DNA from: Roseivirga sp. UBA6052
GTDB taxonomy: Bacteria; Bacteroidota; Bacteroidia; Cytophagales; Cyclobacteriaceae
Assembly: GCA_002427755.1 (NCBI GenBank)
Contig: DIYO01000002.1
Location: 94,745 to 158,744 of the forward strand
DNA length: 64,000 bases
Reading direction: 5' to 3'
Under the pieces are notes generated by a model, which was not told the DNA's origin, searched no databases, and worked only from the letters and a program-made list of their open reading frames with translations. Position numbers and translations under genes: made by a program. Below, in pieces: positions 16,399 to 26,146 of the stretch (within the stretch, counting starts at the first letter, position 1; each line of letters begins with the position of its first letter).

Positions 16399-16986
16399 AT
16401 GAGTAGAGCATCGCTTATCTTATTCGGATTATTTCTTACGATCACTGTTTCAGCCCAAAGGGGTATTCAAGACCCAAGACTATTTATCGACAGTGCTGTG
16501 GTTTTGATGGATAGGGCCGAATATGAGAAGGCTGATGAATACTTTATGTCCGCACTTAACCAGATTGATCTACTTTCTGCCGACTTTTGCTTCTATTTTG
16601 GTAAGAACTCTTTTTACCTAAAAAAATATGCACAAAGTATAGATTGGCTCAATAAATATTTAGAGCTCAAAGGATCGAGAGGTCAATTCTCAGAAGAGAC
16701 ACTATCTATCTTGGAAAATGCTGAAGAGGCCTTTAGAAACGATAAAAGTAGTGTTGGGCCAAGTGCAAATGTCAATAGCAAATTCTTCTACAAAAACACT
16801 GTGAATTGCCAAGACGGTACTTACATCACCTGTCCTGTCTGTAAAGGTCAAGGTGTGATTATAACACTCACTAAGTATGGTGAAAAGAACTATAAGACTT
16901 GCCCCTATTCTACCAATGGGGTTTTATCCTGTGGTGAATACAACCTCTTGATACAAGGTCTTTTAGAGCCGAAGAAAAAGAATTAA
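16399..16986 (+). CDS. Exported TPR-like protein with C-terminal zinc-finger-like cysteines
   Basis: The ATG at 16399 begins a proper signal peptide (MSRASLILFGLFLTITVSAQ). Upstream in-frame codons back to a TTG at 16333 lie inside a terminator and are rejected. Residues ~25-115 form two or three TPR-type helical repeats (RAEYEKADEYFMSALNQI, SFYLKKYAQSIDWLNKYLEL). The C-terminus has C137, C145, C148, C168 and C178, including CPVCKGQG, which resembles a DnaJ zinc-finger CxxCxGxG motif. Such a motif on an exported protein is uncommon. The function is unknown. The gene overlaps the convergent nucleoside phosphorylase by 4 bases. Confidence 0.75.
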   Translation: MSRASLILFGLFLTITVSAQRGIQDPRLFIDSAVVLMDRAEYEKADEYFMSALNQIDLLSADFCFYFGKNSFYLKKYAQSIDWLNKYLELKGSRGQFSEETLSILENAEEAFRNDKSSVGPSANVNSKFFYKNTVNCQDGTYITCPVCKGQGVIITLTKYGEKNYKTCPYSTNGVLSCGEYNLLIQGLLEPKKKN

Positions 16987-17834
16987 ACGATTCGATTTAA
17001 GGTCTCCTTAATCAAACCTTCAACCGCCCCTTCATGATTTTTTGAAAACTCCTGCCTTGCTCTATTGGCAATTAGTACATTTAAGCTCAACATGTTATGG
17101 CCTAACATAGAGCAGAGCGCATAATAGGCAGCTGTTTCCATCTCAAAATTTGTCACGCGTCCTAATGGGGTCTCCATGGCAGCTAACTGATCTACCATTT
17201 TAGGGTTTGACAGCGGCAATCTAACAGCACGTCCTTGAGGAGCATAAAAGCCTGGAGATGTAACCGTAACCCCTTGGTAGAATGTATCATCAAACTTAGC
17301 GAGTAATCTTTCAGAGGGCTTAGAAACGTAAGGTTTGAAGTTAAATCCTAGCTCATTCTTCAATCTCGATTCAAACTCCTCAAATTCCGAATCCCTTTCA
17401 TAGAATTCCATTAAGCTATCTAATCCAATGGCCCCTTTAGAAGCCAAAAATGCATCTAACGGTATATCTTCTTGCATACAACCCGAAGTACCGATTCTGT
17501 AGATATCTAATGAAGTATGCTCATTTTTAATTGTTCTAGTTTCAAAGTCAATATTGACTAAGGCATCGAGTTCTGTAATCAATAATTCAACATTATCTGT
17601 GCCCATACCAGAGCTAACCACAGATATTTCTTTACCGCCTATTTCACCGGTATGTGTAACTAACTCTCTACTGTTTACCTGAAAATGAATCTTATCGAAA
17701 TAAGCGCTGATCTTCGGTACCCTTTCAGGATCGCCTACCACAATTATGGTTTGGGCAATCATTTCAGGGTGAAGATTGAGATGATAAATCCTTCCTTCCG
17801 GACTTATTATTAGTTCAGATTCGGGGATGCGCAT
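16983..17834 (-). CDS. Nucleoside phosphorylase (uridine phosphorylase-like)
   Basis: This 283-residue cytosolic enzyme belongs to the PNP/UDP phosphorylase family, which cleaves nucleosides with phosphate. Recognisable motifs are the phosphate-binding IIVVGDPERVPKIS near residue 30, SSGMGTDNVELLITEL near 75, the base-site RIGTSG near 112 and the ribose-binding TNFEMETAAYYAL near 230. The spacing matches uridine phosphorylase-like enzymes better than trimeric PNP. It starts 1 base after the trhO stop, so the two form an operon. The exact base preference cannot be read from the sequence. Confidence 0.88.
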   Translation of the reverse strand: MRIPESELIISPEGRIYHLNLHPEMIAQTIIVVGDPERVPKISAYFDKIHFQVNSRELVTHTGEIGGKEISVVSSGMGTDNVELLITELDALVNIDFETRTIKNEHTSLDIYRIGTSGCMQEDIPLDAFLASKGAIGLDSLMEFYERDSEFEEFESRLKNELGFNFKPYVSKPSERLLAKFDDTFYQGVTVTSPGFYAPQGRAVRLPLSNPKMVDQLAAMETPLGRVTNFEMETAAYYALCSMLGHNMLSLNVLIANRARQEFSKNHEGAVEGLIKETLNRIV

Positions 17835-17835
17835 A

Positions 17836-18801
17836 TTAATTAATCTTGGCAGGATCTCTTTTCACCCCTTTAAGTGGGTTGTAATGGTTTGTATTCTTTT
17901 GATAGTATCCTGTACCATCATATGGTCTTCGATTCGGGTTTTCTCTACATTCCTCAGAACAGCAACCATCCATTAACCATCCAGCCTCTTCAGACATTGG
18001 AATATGTGCATTGCATTCAGGATTTGCGCAGTTAACCATTCTATCTGTTGGTACCCCAGTAATGTAGCATTTAGATAGTATTGAAGGATTAACTGTATTG
18101 ACATCCGCTACAATTCGATTATCGAAAACATAGCACTTGCCTTCAAAGTCTTTGCCTTCTGCCTCAATACCATATTTAATTATACCGCCATGTAATTGAT
18201 GTACATCTTCAAATCCCTGATCGATTAAATACGCACTTGCCTTCTCGCATTTAATTCCCCCAGTACAGTAAGTAATTACTTTCTTGCCCTTAAGGTGATC
18301 CAATTCTTTCACTTTTTCAGGAAAATCGCGGAAGTTGTCAATGTCTAGAGTAAGCGCATTTTTAAACTTGCCCACATTGTGTTCATAGTTGCTTCTTACA
18401 TCTAGAATCACAGTATCTTCCGGTTGCTCTTCAAGCACTTTTCTAAATTCAGCAGGCTCTACATAAGCTCCCGTTTTCTCTCTAGGGTTAATCTGTCTGA
18501 GGCTAGAATGTACAATCTCTGGCTTAACCCGAACATGTAATTTAGCAAAGGCCATTTCATCATGTGGTTCAACCTTGAATTCGGTATCAGCAAATCTGCA
18601 ATCAGACTGAACATAGTTCATATATGCTTCGCAGTCTTCTTTTAAGCCAGATACTGTTCCGTTTAATCCTTCTGGAGAAATGATGATTCTCCCTCTCAAA
18701 TTATTCTCTATACAAAAGAGGTGGTGTTCTTCTCTGTATGCCTCAAAATCCTTGATCTCAGCATAACAGTAATACAGTAGTATTGAGTATTGCTTTTCCA
18801 T
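17836..18801 (-). CDS. trhO: Oxygen-dependent tRNA uridine(34) hydroxylase TrhO (rhodanese-like)
   Basis: This 321-residue protein of the YceA/TrhO family makes 5-hydroxyuridine at the tRNA wobble position. The N-terminal domain carries FCIENNLRGRIIISPEGLNG. The rhodanese domain (residues ~120-220) has the active-site loop ITYCTGGIKCEKA with the catalytic Cys near 180. The C-terminus is Cys-rich (NCANPECNAHI and DGCCSEECREN), which is typical. Length and motif order are normal. It is followed 1 base later by the nucleoside phosphorylase, so nucleoside salvage and tRNA modification share a transcript. Confidence 0.93.
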   Translation of the reverse strand: MEKQYSILLYYCYAEIKDFEAYREEHHLFCIENNLRGRIIISPEGLNGTVSGLKEDCEAYMNYVQSDCRFADTEFKVEPHDEMAFAKLHVRVKPEIVHSSLRQINPREKTGAYVEPAEFRKVLEEQPEDTVILDVRSNYEHNVGKFKNALTLDIDNFRDFPEKVKELDHLKGKKVITYCTGGIKCEKASAYLIDQGFEDVHQLHGGIIKYGIEAEGKDFEGKCYVFDNRIVADVNTVNPSILSKCYITGVPTDRMVNCANPECNAHIPMSEEAGWLMDGCCSEECRENPNRRPYDGTGYYQKNTNHYNPLKGVKRDPAKIN

Positions 18802-18921
18802 ATGTTCTGCCCTATTGCTTGTAGGGTGAATTATTTAAAGTTCTTATTCCGTGTGCGAATATGTAAGTTTTAGAATACCTCCAACATGATAAAAATCAAC
18901 TTGGATTAATTCTTTGTACTC

Positions 18922-19554
18922 CTAAACCTCCTTGGCCGGATTTCCGAATACTGTTTTATCAGCAGCTACATTTCCAATTACTATAGAACCTGCACCAATT
19001 CGTGCATTGTCTGCAACCTCTACTCCAGGAACTATGGTAACTCCCGATCCAATGAAAACATTTTCTCCAATCCTACATTCCGCTCCAATTACTGAGCCTG
19101 CACCAACTTGTACCAGATCACCAATTTGTGCACTATAATCAATTAATGCATTGCTATGAATCAAGCAGTGATCTCCAATTTTAGCATTGGCTCCTATGAT
19201 TACTCCGCTATTGATGAATTCGCCATGGCCTACATGTGCTGAAGGTGCAATTTCAGTATTACTGTGAATTGCGTTCACAGGCATCATTTTTCTGCGTTCC
19301 TTGATCAACTTAACGAGTCCTCTTCTCAACTCTCTATCATCAATGGCAATAAATGCTTCGCACTTTTTACCAATAAGTTTTAGAAAACCATCATCTTCGG
19401 TTCTTCCTAATACTGACAATTCACCTAGCTCAGTACCATGCTTCGACTCGTCATCATCTAGAAAGCCGTAAACCATGATGTCGTTACTTTCAAAGATTTC
19501 AACTGCAGCTTGACCTAAAGCACTCGCTCCAAAAATTATTACCGGATTCTCCAT
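18922..19554 (-). CDS. NeuD-type sugar O-acyltransferase (left-handed beta-helix)
   Basis: This 210-residue protein has a small Rossmann-like N-terminal domain (VIIFGASALGQAAVEIF). A hexapeptide-repeat left-handed beta-helix follows from about residue 95, with VGHGEF, IGANAKIGDHCLIHSNA and IGENVFIGSGVTIVPGVEV, and the end NPAKEV is typical. Family members transfer acetyl groups to amino-sugars in surface glycan synthesis. No glycan genes are adjacent, so the substrate is open. It has its own promoter element at 19574-19581. Confidence 0.88.
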   Translation of the reverse strand: MENPVIIFGASALGQAAVEIFESNDIMVYGFLDDDESKHGTELGELSVLGRTEDDGFLKLIGKKCEAFIAIDDRELRRGLVKLIKERRKMMPVNAIHSNTEIAPSAHVGHGEFINSGVIIGANAKIGDHCLIHSNALIDYSAQIGDLVQVGAGSVIGAECRIGENVFIGSGVTIVPGVEVADNARIGAGSIVIGNVAADKTVFGNPAKEV

Positions 19555-19573
19555 TCATTTGAAATTTGGGCTG

Positions 19574-19581
19574 CAAAGATA
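19574..19581 (-). promoter_or_regulatory. Bacteroidota -7 promoter element (TATCTTTG)
   Basis: Read on the minus strand this is an exact TAnnTTTG match, 20 bases before the acyltransferase ATG. It is identical, including the following GCAG, to the element ahead of rpsF. Confidence 0.65.
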
Positions 19582-19602
19582 AGCATTATAAATGCCATAA
19601 CC

Positions 19603-20886
19603 TTAGCTAGGTAAAGACGAAGTCATTAACTCTGTACCTATGGCACATTCCAAGCATTTCTTCTTTTTGCAGTACCTATTGGTCAATTCAATCAGACCCT
19701 GACTGTCATAGGCCGAGGATGTATTCCAACCTAAATCCATCCATTGGTTGATCATGCCATTTGTTTCTTTAGGCAGGCTAATCAGTAGATTTAAAGCCTT
19801 GTCCAAAATTGTTGGATCATCATTTCTTTTACTAAGCGATACAAGAAGTAAAACCGACACATTAATGATAACATGATGAATATTTCCAGATGTTAGCTTT
19901 CCAAGCTTACGGCTAGATGGGGACTGAAAATTGTAATGCGTCTTCCAATACTCAGAAACTTCTAAATCCAATGCCTGCTTGAGGTTTTTAAACTCTCTAA
20001 ACTCAGTAAACAACGAAAAGAGGTTTTGATGCTTATGAATGATAGCTGCAAGTTGTGCCATTCGAATAGTAGGGAAGTTAGTTGGTCGTGTGCCTGAGAA
20101 ATGCCATTGATTAAAACTTAAGCTTTCTCTTATTCCATACTTTGCCTTTAAAAACAAGTACTCCTGTTTTAGTCTATTCGGATAGTCATCTTCAAAATCA
20201 ATATTGAGTAAACCAGAGGCTCCAAAAAGCAGAGCTTCAATTTGAAAAAGGCTCCCATGTTTTAAGAGTATCTTTATCGGTACAGATTGAGCCAAAGTCA
20301 TCATGTTCTCAGCATTTATCTTAAACCCAAGACTTTGAGCAAACCATTGGTAAGTTGTCTCTTCCCAATCGTTACGAGTTCTATTTAAAATCTCATTTAT
20401 GATAATTGATTTTCTTTCAACTCGTTCAATCACCGTCCTTTCAAGCATTGATAGTTTAGTGATGGACCTAACTCTTCTAAATGATTGGGCGCAAGCAACA
20501 AATCCATCTCCATTCATTAAATCATGATAGCGATCTAATAAACCGGGTTTGATTAATCCCTTTAATGCTAGGGTTGGAATCTCATTTCCACTTGAATCAT
20601 AAATAGCCTGATCATACTCGTAAACTACATGTAAGATTACATTTTCATAGTTAGGATCACCGGAATGATTGTGCCTGTTCCAGTCTGAACTTCTGATATG
20701 AACCTCAACAGAACCAAACCAATGCATTGCTTCTATAGAAATGTAAGCTTCCTTGAAATCAGGTCCAGCCAGATTATTGACATGACCAACTTTCTTAATT
20801 TCTATCGATTGATTAGAAACGGTTTGAAGACTTCTTTTATTGAAGTATTGATTTTGCCATACGAAATGAAGAAAGAATTCATTCAT
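19603..20886 (-). CDS. DUF2851 family protein
   Basis: This 427-residue cytosolic protein belongs to a family of unknown function conserved in Bacteroidota. The N-terminal signature is clear: NEFFLHFVWQNQYF, then NNLAGPDFKEAYISI, then WFGSVEVHIRSSDWNRHNHS. The C-terminus has a small Cys cluster (CKKKKCLECAIG). The H-x-R-S-S-D-W-x-x-H element resembles a metal-binding or nuclease-like motif, but no activity has been shown to my knowledge. It lies 24 bases after pyrF, and a hairpin covers its start codon (20885-20910). Confidence 0.9.
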   Translation of the reverse strand: MNEFFLHFVWQNQYFNKRSLQTVSNQSIEIKKVGHVNNLAGPDFKEAYISIEAMHWFGSVEVHIRSSDWNRHNHSGDPNYENVILHVVYEYDQAIYDSSGNEIPTLALKGLIKPGLLDRYHDLMNGDGFVACAQSFRRVRSITKLSMLERTVIERVERKSIIINEILNRTRNDWEETTYQWFAQSLGFKINAENMMTLAQSVPIKILLKHGSLFQIEALLFGASGLLNIDFEDDYPNRLKQEYLFLKAKYGIRESLSFNQWHFSGTRPTNFPTIRMAQLAAIIHKHQNLFSLFTEFREFKNLKQALDLEVSEYWKTHYNFQSPSSRKLGKLTSGNIHHVIINVSVLLLVSLSKRNDDPTILDKALNLLISLPKETNGMINQWMDLGWNTSSAYDSQGLIELTNRYCKKKKCLECAIGTELMTSSLPS

Positions 20887-20910
20887 TAATCGGTGTGTTT
20901 ACCGATTAAT
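20885..20910 (-). promoter_or_regulatory. Hairpin covering the DUF2851 start codon
   Basis: ATTAATCGGT and ACCGATTAAT form a perfect 10-bp stem with a 6-base loop. The structure sits exactly between the pyrF stop and the DUF2851 ATG, and the ATG is part of the stem. On a pyrF-DUF2851 mRNA this would hide the start codon and could attenuate translation or mark a transcript end. Confidence 0.5.
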
Positions 20911-21726
20911 TTATATAATTTTTTCTAGATATTTTGACATTTCTTTTTGTAACTCATTGGCTTTCAATCTAGCTACATTGGCAAAATTCTCGCTAGAATC
21001 AGCATAGATAATACCTCTGGAAGAATTTACTAAAAGGCCACATTGATCATTCATGCCATATTTAGAGACCTCTTCTAAGCTACCACCTTGCGCCCCTACC
21101 CCTGGCACCAATAAAAAGTGGTTTGGAGCAATGGTTCTAATCTTCGTCAATGCCTCAGCCTTTGTGGCCCCAACTACAAACATCAGTTCTTCATCTGAAG
21201 CCCAGTCTTGGCTCTTTCTTAAAACCTCTTCATAGACTTCTCTACCATCAGATAAACTTAGATTCTGGAAATCCTTACCGCCTGGATTTGAGGTAAGTGC
21301 TAACAGTATGACCCACTTCTTTTCAAACTCCAAGAACGGCTTCACTGAGTCCTCTCCCATGTATGGAGCCACTGTTATAGAATCAAAATTCATTGATTCA
21401 AAAAAAGCCCTAGCATACATCTTAGATGTATTACCAATATCTCCTCTTTTGGCATCAGCTATTGTGAAAATATTATCGGGAATGTAGTCTATGGTCTTCT
21501 GTAGGCTTTCCCAACCTTTCACACCATGTGCCTCATAAAAAGCGATGTTGGGTTTATAAGCTACGGCAAAATCAGCGGTAGCATCTATTATCTGCTTATT
21601 GAATTCAAACAAAGGGTCTTCTTCTGAAAGAAGGTGCTTTGGAATTCTATTGATATCTGTATCTAAGCCTACACATAGGTATGACCCTTTGGCTTTGATT
21701 TGATCGAATAACTCGGCTTTAGTCAT
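20911..21726 (-). CDS. pyrF: Orotidine 5'-phosphate decarboxylase (type 2)
   Basis: This cytosolic enzyme carries out the last step of UMP synthesis. The 271-residue TIM barrel has [14 protein letters not shown] at the start, the Lys of [14 protein letters not shown], and the catalytic [15 protein letters not shown] near residue 92. The phosphate-binding region is [11 protein letters not shown]. Length and motifs fit the longer type 2 branch found in Bacteroidota. It overlaps lolA by 1 base and precedes DUF2851, placing it inside the ftsK-lolA-pyrF-DUF2851 run. Confidence 0.95.
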   Translation of the reverse strand: MTKAELFDQIKAKGSYLCVGLDTDINRIPKHLLSEEDPLFEFNKQIIDATADFAVAYKPNIAFYEAHGVKGWESLQKTIDYIPDNIFTIADAKRGDIGNTSKMYARAFFESMNFDSITVAPYMGEDSVKPFLEFEKKWVILLALTSNPGGKDFQNLSLSDGREVYEEVLRKSQDWASDEELMFVVGATKAEALTKIRTIAPNHFLLVPGVGAQGGSLEEVSKYGMNDQCGLLVNSSRGIIYADSSENFANVARLKANELQKEMSKYLEKII

Positions 21727-22364
21727 TAATATCTCAGGTCTTCGGTATGCTGAACAGGGTTTGCTTCAGCATCGAACTCAAAAAATGTGGCTTCAAAGGT
21801 TTTACTTGGTGTGAATTTAGACACTTCAAAAGCTGTTTTGGCGCCTGCATAGTCTATTAAATCCCAGCCTTTTAAGTAAGAATCATTCTGACCGATATAC
21901 ATCACAATATTCGTAAAATCTGCGTCTTCGTCAGTTGAGATTAACTCAATGACATGTACCAAATCTCCGTTGATATTGTCTTGTCTTTTGTATTCGTAAG
22001 TAAAACCCTCTTTGTAGATATCATAAATATTGGTAGGATCTATCTCAGACTCCTCAGGTTCAAAATTACTGATAGTAAGCTCTTGAGATTCTACCAAATA
22101 GGTCCATAAAACCGGCCCATTGCAGTAGATATGTTGTTCTTGAAACTTGATAACAAACTTCTCTTTTGCAACTGAGGCTTGTCCATTTAATCTATCTATT
22201 ACCTCAGATTCCGAAATTATCTTTTGAACAAAGCTAATTTCATAACCAGGCATCGCCTTATATACAGCACTCATTTGATCCAAAACAGTCTTTGGATCTG
22301 CTGATTGACTCTTAGCTGCAAAACTCGCAACTACCAACGCCACAACTAATAATATTCTTTTCAT
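21726..22364 (-). CDS. lolA: Outer-membrane lipoprotein carrier protein LolA-like
   Basis: A signal peptide ([20 protein letters not shown]) precedes a 190-residue LolA/LolB-type half-barrel. Visible elements are [20 protein letters not shown], the strand with [15 protein letters not shown], and [20 protein letters not shown], all typical of Bacteroidota LolA. It shuttles lipoproteins across the periplasm. It lies 16 bases after ftsK, an arrangement that recurs in many bacteria, and overlaps pyrF by 1 base. Confidence 0.9.
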   Translation of the reverse strand: MKRILLVVALVVASFAAKSQSADPKTVLDQMSAVYKAMPGYEISFVQKIISESEVIDRLNGQASVAKEKFVIKFQEQHIYCNGPVLWTYLVESQELTISNFEPEESEIDPTNIYDIYKEGFTYEYKRQDNINGDLVHVIELISTDEDADFTNIVMYIGQNDSYLKGWDLIDYAGAKTAFEVSKFTPSKTFEATFFEFDAEANPVQHTEDLRY

Positions 22365-22380
22365 TCTACTTCTCTATGAA

Positions 22381-24981
22381 TCAATTTTCATTGAGATTGT
22401 TCAATAACTGTTCCAAACTATATTCATCAGGCACAAGCACCTCTCTAGCCTTGCTACCTTCAAAAGGTCCAACAATACCAGCGGCTTCTAATTGATCAAT
22501 TAATCGACCTGCTCTATTGTACCCTAATTTGAGCTTTCGCTGTATCAAACTGGTACTTCCCTGCTGATGCGCAACGATAAGCTTTGCTGCCTCTTCAAAC
22601 AAGACATCTCTATCCGAAAGGTCTATATCTCCTTTTCCGCTGTCTCCTTCGTCTCCTGAATACTCAGGAAGCAAGTAGGCAGAATCGTAACCTCTCTGTG
22701 CACCTATGAAATCGCAAATCTCGTCTACTTCAGGCGTATCGACAAAAGCACACTGTAATCTAGTAATATCAGATCCCATAGAAAGCAACATATCTCCTTG
22801 CCCAATTAGCTGATCAGCACCTCCTGCATCAAGAATAGTTCTTGAATCTACTTTTGAGGTTACTCTGAACGAAAGTCTAGCAGGGAAATTCGCCTTGATA
22901 ATACCTGTGATCACGTTAACTGATGGTCTTTGGGTAGCTACTACCAAATGGATTCCAATGGCTCTTGCCAACTGAGCAAGTCTAGCAATTGGTGTTTCAA
23001 CTTCCTTACCGGCTGTCATCATTAAATCAGCCAACTCATCTATAACCAAGACGATATAAGGTAAGAATCTGTGTCCCTTCTCAGGATTTAATCTCCTATC
23101 TACAAACTTCTTATTGTATTCTTTGATGTTTCTACAAGCTGCATCTTTCAATAAGTCATATCGCTGATCCATCTCTATACAGAGTGAATTCAAGGTGTTA
23201 ATTACCTTTTTCGTATCTGTGATGATCGGTTCTTCATTATCCGGCAACTTGGCCAAATAATGCCTTTCAATCTTATTGAAAAGGGTCAGTTCCACTTTCT
23301 TAGGGTCGACCAAAACAAACTTCAATTGAGAAGGGTGCTTCTTGTAAAGCAATGAAGTCAAGATCACATTGAGCCCAACAGATTTACCTTGGCCTGTAGC
23401 ACCTGCCATTAATAAGTGAGGCATTTTGGCCAAATCAGTTACAAAGACTTCGTTAGAAATGGTTTTACCCAAAGCCACCGGAAGTGCCTTGTCAGAATCC
23501 ATGAATTTGTCCGTTGAAATCACAGACCTCATAGAGACCATTTCTTTGTTCTTATTAGGTACTTCTATACCAATTGTTCCTTTACCTGGTATTGGTGCGA
23601 TAATACGAATACCCAAAGCCGCTAAACTCAAAGCGATATCATCTTCCAGGTTTTTAATCTTCGAGATCTTAACCCCGGCTTCTGGGATAATTTCATATAG
23701 TGTAACAGTAGGACCAATTGTAGCCTTGATGCTTGAAATACCAATTTTAAAATTGGTAAGCGTCTCAACAATCTTGTCCTTATTCTGTTGAAGTTCTTCT
23801 TTGGTAACCGAAATCTTGCCTGTAGAGTACTCTAATAATAAGTCAATTCCTGGAAATTTGTAGCTGCCTAAATCTAAGGTTGGATCATAATGCCCTGCTT
23901 TTTCAACTAACTTTTCAGAGGCCTCCTTTAGCTCCACTTCAAACTTAGGCTCTTTCTCCTTTGGTGCTGGTTTAGGAGGTTCTGGCGTATTGACTTCCAA
24001 CTCTAAAGACTCCGCAATAGGCGAATCTTCAATGACTTCTTTAATCGATTTTGGCTCTTTAACCTCTGTTTCTTCTGACTGCACTTCAAGTTCAACAGCA
24101 GGTGTAGATTTTTCTTCCGTCTTGTTAGCCGCAGGCTCTTCATCCTTTAAAGAAACAATCCAATTTTTCAATTCCTCCTCGTCTGAATCACCTTGTTCCT
24201 CTGCCGTCTTTTCTTCTTTAATTTCAGCAGGCTCTTCGGCTATTGCTTCTATAGAATCTGAAGTGTCATTAAAGACAGCTTCTCCTTCAGCAGGACTAGG
24301 CATAGCATCGTTATCTGCTGTTGTGGCTTTCTTGGTGCTAAATACTTCAGTGATATTGAAGTAGAAGATAACAAATACCAGCAGGGTGAAGATCAAGAAG
24401 AGGACGGTTCCAAAACCTAAAAGATCATCAAAGAACATGCTCAATTCGTATCCTAAACCTCCACTGTAAAAGCTCCATTCAGAAACCCCTTCTCCTGATT
24501 TGATCATAGAGCCCATGAGCATACTTATCCATATTAAAAAGAACAAGGTGAATACTAATGCTCTAGACAGTTTAATCAACGATTTACCCCAGACTACTTT
24601 ATACCCTAAAATGAATAGATAAGGAGGAATTAGGAATGCCGATATCCCAAACCACGAGAAAATCAATTTGTGCGATACCAAAGCACCTAGCAACTTCATC
24701 CAATTAGAGGCTTCTCTCCCTAAGGACCTTACAGTTTCGTTATCATCAAAAAAAGCTTCTACTACACTCTGATCTGCTTTACCTGTAAATAAATAACTCG
24801 TACAAGCTAGAAATAAGAATACAGAAGAAAGCAATAAAAAGAACCCAATTGAAAGCTGAAAGCGTCTATCTTTTAGAAAAGGTAAGTTGACTTTTAGAGA
24901 GGTTTTTTTGCCGGCCTTCTTTTTGCCTTTTGCCTTAGGTTCTGTCTTAAAAGTGTTGGATTTATACGTGTTTTTGGCCAT
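22381..24981 (-). CDS. ftsK: DNA translocase FtsK/SpoIIIE
   Basis: This 866-residue septal DNA pump resolves chromosome dimers with XerCD. Four transmembrane helices lie within residues ~35-215. An acidic linker rich in Glu and Pro spans ~220-365. The motor domain has Walker A GATGQGKSVGLN near 535 and Walker B LVIDELADLMM near 650. The C-terminal winged-helix gamma domain (QGSTSLIQRKLKLGYNRAGR) reads KOPS-like polarity sequences. It heads the ftsK-lolA-pyrF run. A TAATTTCG promoter variant lies at 25005-25012 (minus). XerD is encoded 1.2 kb upstream. Confidence 0.96.
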   Translation of the reverse strand: MAKNTYKSNTFKTEPKAKGKKKAGKKTSLKVNLPFLKDRRFQLSIGFFLLLSSVFLFLACTSYLFTGKADQSVVEAFFDDNETVRSLGREASNWMKLLGALVSHKLIFSWFGISAFLIPPYLFILGYKVVWGKSLIKLSRALVFTLFFLIWISMLMGSMIKSGEGVSEWSFYSGGLGYELSMFFDDLLGFGTVLFLIFTLLVFVIFYFNITEVFSTKKATTADNDAMPSPAEGEAVFNDTSDSIEAIAEEPAEIKEEKTAEEQGDSDEEELKNWIVSLKDEEPAANKTEEKSTPAVELEVQSEETEVKEPKSIKEVIEDSPIAESLELEVNTPEPPKPAPKEKEPKFEVELKEASEKLVEKAGHYDPTLDLGSYKFPGIDLLLEYSTGKISVTKEELQQNKDKIVETLTNFKIGISSIKATIGPTVTLYEIIPEAGVKISKIKNLEDDIALSLAALGIRIIAPIPGKGTIGIEVPNKNKEMVSMRSVISTDKFMDSDKALPVALGKTISNEVFVTDLAKMPHLLMAGATGQGKSVGLNVILTSLLYKKHPSQLKFVLVDPKKVELTLFNKIERHYLAKLPDNEEPIITDTKKVINTLNSLCIEMDQRYDLLKDAACRNIKEYNKKFVDRRLNPEKGHRFLPYIVLVIDELADLMMTAGKEVETPIARLAQLARAIGIHLVVATQRPSVNVITGIIKANFPARLSFRVTSKVDSRTILDAGGADQLIGQGDMLLSMGSDITRLQCAFVDTPEVDEICDFIGAQRGYDSAYLLPEYSGDEGDSGKGDIDLSDRDVLFEEAAKLIVAHQQGSTSLIQRKLKLGYNRAGRLIDQLEAAGIVGPFEGSKAREVLVPDEYSLEQLLNNLNEN

Positions 24982-25053
24982 CTAAAAATCTATAACCGAT
25001 AATACGAAATTACGCTAATAATTAGCAATCAATAAAATCTATTCAAAAAAAGC

Positions 25054-26103
25054 TTAGTGTGTGTTTTTGCGTTTCCAACGTAGAATTCCTTGATTAATTT
25101 TCTTAATCATAGCAGGACCTTCATAAATAAACCCTGAATATACTTGAACCAAAGTGGCGCCTGCTTCTAATTTTTCAATGGCATCTTCAGCAGTATTAAT
25201 TCCTCCTACTCCAATAATTGGAAATGCTGCATTTGACTTTTGAGATAGATATCGGATAACTTCTGTAGCTCTTGCTCTAACGGCTTTACCACTTAAACCT
25301 CCGGCACCAATTTCTTCTATCCTGTTTTTATCTGTCTTTAATCCTTCTCTAGAAATTGTTGTGTTTGTAGCGATTACGCCATCAATCTCAGAATCCTTCA
25401 CTATATCAACAATATCGTCTAGCTGCTCATTGGTTAAATCAGGAGCTATTTTTAGGAGTATAGGTTTACGCGATTCCTTTTGATTATTCTCGGCTTGAAG
25501 GGTGTTCAACAAAGCGGTTAGCGGCTCTTTCTCCTGTAGTGCTCTAAGGTTAGGCGTATTTGGAGAACTTACGTTCACCACAAAGTAATCGACATAGGGA
25601 AAGAGTCCATTAAATGTTGCTAAGTAATCATTTACAGCCTCCTCATTCGGAGTCACCTTGTTTTTGCCAATGTTACCCCCAATCAAGACTTTTGTTTTTC
25701 TGCCTTTCAGTCTTTCAATCGCTCCTTCTAAACCTTCATTATTGAAACCCATCCGGTTGATTAAACTTTGATCTTCCGGTAGTCGAAATAATCTTGGTTT
25801 TTCATTTCCCGGCTGACCCTTTGGTGTAATGGTTCCAATCTCAATGAAGCCAAATCCAAAAGCAGCCAGCTCATTATAAAGTTTAGCATCCTTATCAAAT
25901 CCAGCAGCTAGCCCAACTGGATTATCAAAAGTCAAACCGAAGGCTTTCGTCTTTAAATCAGTACTACGAAAGTTGTAAAGTCCATTGGCAATTGACGGTA
26001 CTCCAGGAATTCTAAAGAGTCTCTTAATCCACCCAAAGGTGAAGTAATGGGCATCTTCGGGGTTCTTGGTGAAAAGCAGGGGGCGAATGAGGGATTTGTA
26101 CAT
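25054..26103 (-). CDS. pyrD: Quinone-dependent dihydroorotate dehydrogenase (class 2)
   Basis: This 349-residue FMN enzyme oxidises dihydroorotate and passes electrons to the quinone pool at the inner membrane. The N-terminal amphipathic segment (residues 1-40) is the membrane-binding part that marks class 2. Motifs include [30 protein letters not shown] with the catalytic Ser region, LKIAPDLT, and [12 protein letters not shown] for FMN phosphate. Its TAnnTTTG promoter is only 14 bases from the ATG. Together with pyrF it places two pyrimidine genes in this region, on separate transcripts. Confidence 0.95.
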   Translation of the reverse strand: MYKSLIRPLLFTKNPEDAHYFTFGWIKRLFRIPGVPSIANGLYNFRSTDLKTKAFGLTFDNPVGLAAGFDKDAKLYNELAAFGFGFIEIGTITPKGQPGNEKPRLFRLPEDQSLINRMGFNNEGLEGAIERLKGRKTKVLIGGNIGKNKVTPNEEAVNDYLATFNGLFPYVDYFVVNVSSPNTPNLRALQEKEPLTALLNTLQAENNQKESRKPILLKIAPDLTNEQLDDIVDIVKDSEIDGVIATNTTISREGLKTDKNRIEEIGAGGLSGKAVRARATEVIRYLSQKSNAAFPIIGVGGINTAEDAIEKLEAGATLVQVYSGFIYEGPAMIKKINQGILRWKRKNTH

Positions 26104-26117
26104 TCAAAATGTTTTGG

Positions 26118-26125
26118 CAAAAATA
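26118..26125 (-). promoter_or_regulatory. Bacteroidota -7 promoter element (TATTTTTG) for pyrD
   Basis: This is an exact TAnnTTTG on the minus strand, ending 14 bases before the pyrD ATG. It predicts a very short 5' leader. Confidence 0.55.
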
Positions 26126-26146
26126 CAATTTCAACTCAAAAATGAA

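Noticed and set aside
23426..23791. Plus-strand open frame of 121 codons inside ftsK
   Set aside because: It is an antisense shadow of the strongly conserved FtsK motor and has no independent signal.
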